6,389 nt of DNA from positions 1 through 6,389 of the forward strand of contig CAZMSZ010000411.1 in assembly GCA_964569055.1 (NCBI GenBank), given 5' to 3'. Positions 1-5,600 of the stretch are shown here, in pieces. Numbering within the stretch: position 1 is the stretch's first letter; every line of letters starts with the position of its first letter. Source of the DNA: JAWLGW01 sp964569055 (GTDB lineage: Bacteria; Planctomycetota; J058). The position numbers were made by a program, and so were the translations under genes. The notes below the pieces were generated by a model, which saw only the letters and a program-made list of their open reading frames with translations, did no database searches and was not told where the DNA came from.

Positions 1-1315
1 GGTAGAACCAGTGCCAGGAGCGGAACCAGTCGAACGGCGCGATCTCGGCCTGGCGCGGCGCCTTCCGCTTGGCGGGGACTCGCACCGTGACCTCGCACGC
101 GCCGTCCTTGCCCGCGACCTTCACCTCCTTGGTCGCGCTGGTCCGCCCCTCCTCGAGCGCGCGGAACGCGCCGTCCTCCTCCTTCAGCGCGGGGAAGCGC
201 GGGTAGACGCGGCGGCGGACCTCCGCCACGTCGCGCCCGAACGCGCCCGAGATCGTGAAGCCGAAGCCGTCCTCGAACACCTCGCGGAACGACTCCGGCG
301 AGGCGTACTTGACGTACGCCAGCGCGCCGCCCAGCTCGCCTTGCTCGACCTTTCCCGCGGCGGTGAGCCCCATCGTGGAGTGGAACGGTCCGACCGAGAG
401 GAACGCGTTGTCCCAGGCGTTGAGCCCGTCGAGGAAGCCGCCGTTCTCCTGGGTCGACATGGCGCGGATCACCTTGTACGTCGACGCCGCCGCCCCCGTG
501 GTCGCCGCCTGTTCGCCGATCCAGTCGAAGGGCGACATCTCGGCCTCGGGGGTCGAGTGAAAGCGCGGGAGGGAGCGCGGGCCGGCCTTGAAGTAGTCGC
601 CGATCACCAGCAGCCGGTCGTCGCCCACGCCGCGCTCCTTCACCAGCGCTCCGCCGGCGCGGCTGAAGTCGCGGGCGAACACGGCGACCTTGCCCGGGCC
701 CCAGCCCTTGGCCTTGGTCCTCATGTCCTTGTGGTGCCACAGGTTCCCCGCGTTCGACACGCCGCCGTCCTTGCCGGGCCCGTGGCTCGACTGATGCGGC
801 TTGGTCAGCGTCCAGCGCTTCTTGGCGCGATCGTACTTCCCTTCCCAGGCCTCGATCACCACCGGGCAGCGCAGGTTCAGCTCGAGCCAGCGCGCCAGCT
901 GCTTGCGCGTGGCCTCGTTCACGACCCCGCTGACCGGCCCCACGTAGGGCTCGTCGTTGCTGAAGGCGGAGAGGCGGTCGGTGTAGCGGGACTTCGCGTC
1001 GGCCTCGAGGTCCTCGGTCGCGACCTCCTTGCGGCGCGCGTAGATCTGGAACTCGCGCACCGCGAGCTCGGTGGTCAGGTCGAACGCGCCGGGGAACGTC
1101 TTCCCCTTCTTCTTGACCAGCCAGAAGCCGAGCTCGCGCAGGTCCTGGTGCAGCGTGCGCACGTAGTGCGGCGCTCCCAGGCGGTCCTGCGCGGCGGGGG
1201 CGCCCGACACCTTCACCTTCGGCGCCTCGGCGCGCTTCTCGCCGCCCCACACCCGCTCGCGGTCGTCGTCGCCGCGCCGGAGGTCGTAGCCGCCGTAGCG
1301 GTCCGTGTCGCTCAT
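1..1315 (-). CDS. Peptidoglycan-binding-like protein with probable lysozyme-like domain (3' end missing)
   Basis: The frame runs without a stop from ATG at 1315 to the window edge (438 residues, C-terminus missing). Residues about 50-146 look like a peptidoglycan-binding domain: a first helix beginning YVRTLHQDLRELGFW, then LTTELAVREFQIYAR, a roughly 30-residue insertion, and GVVNEATRKQLARWLE. Residues about 262-375 contain IRAMSTQENGGFLDGLNAWD and then NAFLSVGPFHSTMG. From memory this resembles lysozyme-like hydrolases that follow peptidoglycan-binding domains, with Glu290 the candidate catalytic acid; that is inference. The likely role is binding and cutting cell-wall glycan. The N-terminus is very polar (MSDTDRYGGYDLRRGDDD), with no signal peptide or membrane segment, so any export would need a dedicated machine such as a contractile injection system. 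The start is fixed by a strong Shine-Dalgarno 8 nt upstream and an ATGA overlap with the preceding gene, which implies translational coupling. The hydrolase reading is less sure than the binding domain. Confidence 0.8.
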   Translation of the reverse strand, partial: MSDTDRYGGYDLRRGDDDRERVWGGEKRAEAPKVKVSGAPAAQDRLGAPHYVRTLHQDLRELGFWLVKKKGKTFPGAFDLTTELAVREFQIYARRKEVATEDLEADAKSRYTDRLSAFSNDEPYVGPVSGVVNEATRKQLARWLELNLRCPVVIEAWEGKYDRAKKRWTLTKPHQSSHGPGKDGGVSNAGNLWHHKDMRTKAKGWGPGKVAVFARDFSRAGGALVKERGVGDDRLLVIGDYFKAGPRSLPRFHSTPEAEMSPFDWIGEQAATTGAAASTYKVIRAMSTQENGGFLDGLNAWDNAFLSVGPFHSTMGLTAAGKVEQGELGGALAYVKYASPESFREVFEDGFGFTISGAFGRDVAEVRRRVYPRFPALKEEDGAFRALEEGRTSATKEVKVAGKDGACEVTVRVPAKRKAPRQAEIAPFDWFRSWHWFY

Positions 1316-2295
1316 GCTCCGTACACCTCCTGCAGCTTGGCGCGCGTCTCGGCGCAGGCGCGGCCGTGGGCGGAGAGCCCGTGCGCGCGCTGGAACTCGC
1401 GCACGGCCGCGGCGGTGAGGGAGCCGGCCTCGCCGTCGATCGGGCCGGGGAAGAACCCGAGGTTGGCGAGCCGTCGCTGCAGGCCGGCCTCGGCATCGAG
1501 CGGGGGGAGCTCGTCCTCGACCTCGAGCGTCCAGCACAGGGCGGGGTCATCGTCGGGGTCGTCCTCGCGCGCGAACACCCGGAGCTCGGCCTCGCGCACG
1601 CCGGGCGGCAGGTCCGCCTCGATGAGGCCCGAGCGCGGCAGGGGCGCGCGGCGCTCGCCGCCCGCGAACCTCAGCAGCCAGCGGCCGACGGTGAGCGGAT
1701 CGCCGTCGGGGTCGTCCACGACCAGCCGCAGCCGGGCGCCCGCGCCGCCCTCGATCGGCAGGGTCTGCGGGCGCTTCTTCAGGGCCGCGACCTCGATGCT
1801 CGGCGCGTGGCCGCTCGCCGTGGCCTCGCTCACGTCGATCACCGCGACCCCCTCGAACGCGATGTCGCCCGGATCGTCGGCGGGGTCGCCGCGCACGAGC
1901 AGGAGCGGCACGTCGACGTGCCCGGCGCCGCTGAAACCCGGGTCCGCTCGGCGCGGCAGCTCGTGATCCACGACCTCCCGGGTCTCGAAGCCGACCGCGA
2001 CCTTGACGCTCCAGTCCGCGTGCTTGCCCGGGAACAGGCGAACGTGCAGCAACGCGGCCTCCGGCGGCCGCGCGCCCTCTCGCGCCAGGCGCCGCGCCTC
2101 CTCCTTCGCGAGGGTCGGCGCGGTCTGGGCGCGGGCCGACCCGCGCCACAGCTCGAACCTCTTGGACGCGACCACCTGGAACGCCCGCGTCTGGTCGCCG
2201 AACAGGGTCCAGGCCGCCTTGACCGCGCCGCACTGGGGGCAGCTCGGCTCGGAGTCCACGATCTCCAGCGCGCAGCCGCCGCAGGTCCAGGGCAT
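1312..2295 (-). CDS. Zinc-ribbon protein with C-terminal peptidoglycan-binding domain
   Basis: Complete 327-residue protein. Cys5-x2-Cys8 and Cys19-x2-Cys22 (CGGC, then CPQC) form a zinc ribbon at the extreme N-terminus. Residues about 27-260 are beta-rich. Within them, about 188-242 (VVDDPDGDPL...LIEADLPPGVREAELRVFA) look like a small Ig/transthyretin-like domain. Residues about 268-324 are a typical peptidoglycan-binding domain: LQRRLANLGFFPGPIDG, then AAAVREFQRAHGL, then ETRAKL. No signal peptide or membrane segment is visible. From family knowledge, an Ig-like segment followed by a peptidoglycan-binding domain is common in proteins encoded beside VgrG/PAAR spike genes, so an adaptor or cell-wall-targeting part for the downstream hydrolase is a reasonable inference; no spike gene is present to prove it. 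The start is supported by GGAGGAG six nt upstream and by the first cysteine pair lying immediately after Met1. The gene ends in an ATGA overlap with the next gene, so the two are co-transcribed. Confidence 0.88.
   Translation of the reverse strand: MPWTCGGCALEIVDSEPSCPQCGAVKAAWTLFGDQTRAFQVVASKRFELWRGSARAQTAPTLAKEEARRLAREGARPPEAALLHVRLFPGKHADWSVKVAVGFETREVVDHELPRRADPGFSGAGHVDVPLLLVRGDPADDPGDIAFEGVAVIDVSEATASGHAPSIEVAALKKRPQTLPIEGGAGARLRLVVDDPDGDPLTVGRWLLRFAGGERRAPLPRSGLIEADLPPGVREAELRVFAREDDPDDDPALCWTLEVEDELPPLDAEAGLQRRLANLGFFPGPIDGEAGSLTAAAVREFQRAHGLSAHGRACAETRAKLQEVYGA
1324..1331 (-). promoter_or_regulatory. Shine-Dalgarno for the downstream minus-strand gene
   Basis: AGGAGGTG read on the minus strand lies 8 nt before the ATG at 1315. 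It sits inside the last codons of the upstream gene (encoding QEV). With the ATGA stop/start overlap, it fixes the start of the second gene and suggests reinitiation or coupled translation. Confidence 0.85.
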
Positions 2296-2299
2296 GGGG

Positions 2300-2318
2300 C
2301 GCTCCTCCGCTCGGAGCG
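2300..2318 (-). promoter_or_regulatory. Small hairpin overlapping the Shine-Dalgarno
   Basis: CGCTCC at 2300-2305 pairs with GGAGCG at 2313-2318 across a 7-nt loop. In minus-strand mRNA part of the ribosome binding site lies in the stem and part in the loop, so folding could damp initiation. The stem is only 6 bp and such repeats arise easily in GC-rich DNA, so a regulatory role is unproven. Confidence 0.3.
2302..2308 (-). promoter_or_regulatory. Shine-Dalgarno of the zinc-ribbon gene
   Basis: GGAGGAG on the minus strand lies six nt before the ATG at 2295. It is a near-ideal site and supports this start over any later Met or Val. It falls in the 3' arm of the small inverted repeat at 2300-2318. 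Confidence 0.8.
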
Positions 2319-2403
2319 TAGTGCTGGCGCTCGCGTGGGGCCAGCCCGTTTCCCGGAACCTGGCCGCCCGCCGCGTGGGGCCTCGACCGCACGCGCCGCG
2401 GCT

Positions 2404-2420
2404 CGTGCGTCTCGCGCACG
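2404..2420. repeat. Inverted repeat, 6-bp stem
   Basis: CGTGCG at 2404-2409 and CGCACG at 2415-2420 flank a 5-nt loop (TCTCG). There is no T-run on either side, and it lies between divergent gene starts, so a terminator is unlikely. It could be a 5'-leader hairpin of the minus-strand transcript or a protein-binding site. Confidence 0.35.
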
Positions 2421-2468
2421 GTCTCGGTCGAGCCTAACTCCAGGCCAGGCCTGCCAGCCGCGCTCTCA

Positions 2469-2478
2469 GAAACGTTTC
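2469..2478. promoter_or_regulatory. 10-bp perfect palindrome, possible operator
   Basis: GAAACGTTTC is a perfect dyad of low GC in otherwise GC-rich DNA, placed between the divergent starts. A dimeric regulator could bind here. No family is recognised, and a 10-bp palindrome alone is weak evidence. Confidence 0.3.
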
Positions 2479-2498
2479 ACATGCGGTGTGCCTTTCGT

Positions 2499-2509
2499 CT
2501 CACAGTGAG
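2499..2509. promoter_or_regulatory. 5-1-5 inverted repeat, possible operator
   Basis: CTCAC, A, GTGAG forms a dyad with a single-base centre. Its centre is about 30-31 bp from that of the palindrome at 2469-2478, close to three helical turns, which would put both on the same DNA face. Function is inferred from position and symmetry only. Confidence 0.3.
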
Positions 2510-2577
2510 GGGAGCCGGCGTCAGGCCTTGGCGCGGGAATCACCCGGAACTCGTTGTGCCGTGATCTTTTAAGACGC

Positions 2578-2606
2578 TGGAGTGCGCGGCATGAACGTTG
2601 TATAAG
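2578..2606 (+). promoter_or_regulatory. Weak sigma70-like promoter for the amidoligase-like gene
   Basis: TATAAG at 2601-2606 matches a -10 box at five of six positions. TGGAGT at 2578-2583 is a poor -35 box (three of six) at a 17-bp spacing. An AT-rich patch (TCTTTTAAGA, 2565-2574) lies just upstream. Transcription would begin near 2612-2614, leaving a very short leader that barely includes the ribosome binding site. The poor -35 box suggests an activator or a different sigma factor. Confidence 0.4.
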
Positions 2607-2614
2607 GGGCGATC

Positions 2615-2622
2615 GAGGAAGG
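2615..2622 (+). promoter_or_regulatory. Shine-Dalgarno of the amidoligase-like gene
   Basis: GAGGAAGG ends 8 nt before the ATG at 2631. It supports that ATG rather than the in-frame GTG at 2622, which overlaps the site itself. Confidence 0.75.
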
Positions 2623-2630
2623 TGTGCCCG

Positions 2631-2699
2631 ATGCGCGCGACTGCCCGCTTCATCGCTCTCGCCCTGTTCGTCGTCGCCTCGGCCCCGCTCGCCTCGGCG
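2631..2699 (+). other. Signal peptide coding segment
   Basis: Residues 1-23 carry two early arginines, a hydrophobic core from Phe7 to Leu20 and Ala21-Ser22-Ala23 before the predicted cut. There is no cysteine for lipidation and no twin-arginine motif, so standard Sec export to the periplasm or beyond is expected. Confidence 0.8.
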
Positions 2700-5600
2700 C
2701 AGCCCGAGACCGGCGAACAGCCGTCCTCGAGCGCCAGCGAGCGCCGGTTCGGGTTCGAGTTCGAGTTCGCCGGGCGCGGCAACCGGATCGCCCGTTTCGA
2801 GGAGATGCCCTGGGAGAACTACGAGCGCCTCATGCGCGAGGTGGTGCTCTCCTACGGCGGCGACCCGGCGGACATCCAGCGCGTCGACTTCACCAAGCCC
2901 ACGAGCAACCTCGAGCGCTACCCCAGCGGCGAGCGGCCGCTGTTCCGCGCCGAGTGGACCGACCCGCAGGGGCGCACCTGGAAGATCGAGCCCGAGTACG
3001 TGGCGACCACGGGCCTCGACGGCTACGAGCTGGTCACGCCGCCGATCAACGACCCCAACGAGCTCAAGAACGTCCTCGACCGGATCCGCGACTCGGGCGT
3101 GGTCCGCGAGGGGCTCAAGTCGGGCGTCCACCTCACGCTCGACGGGACGGGCCTGGTCCGGCCCAACGGCGACGCCCGCGCCCTCGCCAACCTGATCATG
3201 ATGCACGAGAACAACGAGCCCATGCTGCGGCGGTTGTTCAACCCGGTGCGCGGCGGCGGCCACGCCAACCGGTTCGCGCGCTCGATCGCCATGGACCACC
3301 CGGACATCCTGGCGGAGATCGAGGCGCTCCCGCCGGAGGAGCGCACCCGCGAGCGGCTGTCCGAGATCTTCCGCGCGCGCGAGGGGCGCGAGGCCGAGCT
3401 GCACGGGATCGACCCCATGGACCCCGAGGCGCGCAGCAAGCTGTGGAAGTACCGCAGCATGAACCTCGCCAAGGCGCTCGACATCAACGAGCTGCACAAC
3501 GGCGGCATGGGCGTGGTCGAGTTCCGCATGTTCGACCTGCACGCGCTGGCCGATCCGGAGGTCCACCGGCTCGAGGCGCGGCTGTATCAGGCCATGGTCG
3601 ACCGGGCGATCGAGATGGCCGAGAGCGGCGAGACGGTGCGCTACGTGCCGCGCGCCGCGCAGCCCGCGGGCGAGGACCCGGCGGTCTACAACACCCCGCA
3701 GGACCCGAACGAGGCCAAGGCCAAGGCCCGCGAGATGATCGAGTCGTTCGGGCTCGACCCCGCCGAGTTCGAGCCGCTGCTCGAGCGCAACGTGGCCCGG
3801 CACCGCGCGATCCCGACCGAGAGCGAGTTCCGCGGCGCGCTCGAAGCCCTGCCCACCGGCCGAGTGGAGCACAACGGCGAGGCGTTCACCTACGGGTTCG
3901 AGCTCGAGGGGAGCGGCGAGGGCTTCACCCGGATCGCGCGCCCCAAGGACCCCGAGGTGAACGCGCGCTGGGACGGCATGTCCGACGCCGAGAAGCTGGC
4001 CTACTTCCGCGAGGTCGTCGGCACCAACCGCAGCGCGGTCAAGACCCACTTCGACCTCGACCTCGAGCGCTTCCCCTGGCTCGACCCGAGCTGGAAGGTC
4101 GAGGGGAGCGGCAACTGGGAGATCCGCAGCATCCCGTTCGAGTCGGTGGGCGAGGCCACGGCCCGCATGCGCGAGGTGAAGGGCCTCACCGGGCAGAGCG
4201 CCAAGGGCTTCCACCTGCACATGCGCGACAACGGGGTCAACTGGGAGACCCTGGGCGCGCGCGGCTCGGAGCTCGCCGACTTCATCGAGCGCTCGTCGAA
4301 CTGGGTGTGGCTCGAGCGCGCCAAGCGGCTCCAGACCATGACCGCGATCAAGAGCTGGTCGAACGCGCGCATGACGGAGAGCGACGTCAACAACATCGCG
4401 AACATGCGCTCGACGTCGCGCGCCACGATCCGCACCACGGTCCCCTACGACAAGTCGTACCTCGACCTCGAGATCCGCGGGTTCACCCTGTTCGTCGACG
4501 ACATCGAGCGCCTGGCCAAGATCTACACCGAGGCGCTGCGCACCGAGAACTTCGGCCCCTGGAAGCACACCGAGAACCCGCTCGCCAACGGCGGCGGCTT
4601 CGGCAGCGCCCCCGAGTCGCTCCGGTTCGTCGACCACATGGAGCGCTACCTGCGCGAGGTCGAGGGCACGGAGATGACCCCCGAGCTGCGCGAGGTGCTC
4701 GAGGGCCTGCAGCACCGCTACCCGAGCCGCGCCAAGGGCGACCCCCGCGCGCTCCCGACCAACGTCGCCACCCCGCTGCTCCCCTGGGACCGAGAGACGT
4801 CGCTCGACGAGTCGCTGCGGCGTGAGCTGCGGTTCCGGCAGGAGGACTACCTCCGCTCGCTGCGGACGCTCGCCAACCAGGTCATGAACGGGGAGTACGG
4901 GCTCGACCTCGCGGTCGCCTCGGCCGAGGGGCTGGTCCGTCACCTCGGGATCACGCCGGCCGAGGCCGAGGCGCTCGTCGCCTACCGCCGCTCGGGCGGC
5001 AGGCTCGAGGCGCCCGAGGACGTCGTGCGCGCGCTGGCCCGCGGCCCCGAGGCGGGTCGCCTGGCGCGGCTCACCGCGTTCGACCTCACGACCGGCGACC
5101 TCACCGACCCGCGCCTCGGGCTCTCCGCCGAGGACGCGCGGCTCGTGAGCGAGTATCGCGAAGCCATGGACGTGCTCGACGCCTTGCAGCGGGCGGGCGT
5201 CACGGAGAGCGCCGCGCTCGACATGATCGACCGCTCGAGCGGGCTCGACCTCGGCAGCGCCGAGGCGACCGCCGAGCGGATCGCGGAGCGGCTCGGGATC
5301 TCGGTCGAGGCGGCCGAGCGGATCGTGGCCTACCGCGACGCCCACGAGGTGCGCGGCGAGGCCGACCTGCGCGCCGCCGGCCTCTCGGCCGAGGAGGCCG
5401 CGCGCGTGCTCGAGCGCGCCGGCGCGGCCTCGCTCGACCTCGCCGCCGCCACCCGCAACGCGCTGATCGACGCCGGGATCGAGGCGGAGCTCGCCGACCG
5501 GCTCCTGCGCTACCGCGACGCGAACCGCGTCGGGCGCGGCTCCTACGCGTGGTCCGAGTACGAGGCGAACCGGGCCGCGCTCGAGCTGCGCGACAGGGGC

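Larger units (their letters stand above)
2296..2630. other. Divergent intergenic region
   Basis: This 335-base stretch separates the divergent transcription units. I see no credible gene: the open frames crossing it are shadows of the flanking genes. The left part (to about 2460) is very GC-rich like the coding DNA. The right part (about 2550-2606) is a local AT-rich dip (ATCTTTTAAG, then GTTGTATAAG) expected of a promoter. It also holds several short palindromes listed separately. I found no convincing minus-strand promoter, though one must exist here unless the minus-strand genes are read from elsewhere. Confidence 0.75.

Noticed and set aside
11..1966. A 651-codon open frame on the plus strand opposite the two minus-strand genes
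   Set aside because: It spans two genes with good ribosome binding sites and domain content on the other strand, and its protein is low-complexity Arg/Ala/Leu-rich; it is a shadow frame.
2404..2420. Hairpin as a transcription terminator
   Set aside because: There is no T-tract on either strand, and it sits between divergent gene starts where no transcript is expected to end.
2529..2544. Possible sigma54 promoter beginning TGGCGCG
   Set aside because: The -24 half is passable, but the -12 half reads TCAC instead of the needed TTGC-type box.
2622..2630. In-frame GTG at 2622 as an alternative start for the amidoligase-like gene
   Set aside because: It overlaps the Shine-Dalgarno and would only add Val-Cys-Pro before the signal peptide; the ATG at 2631 has proper spacing.
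2624..4825. A 733-codon plus-strand frame overlapping the amidoligase-like gene
   Set aside because: It reads as Arg/Pro/Ala/Gly-rich sequence with no motif, whereas the frame from 2631 gives a signal peptide and family motifs.
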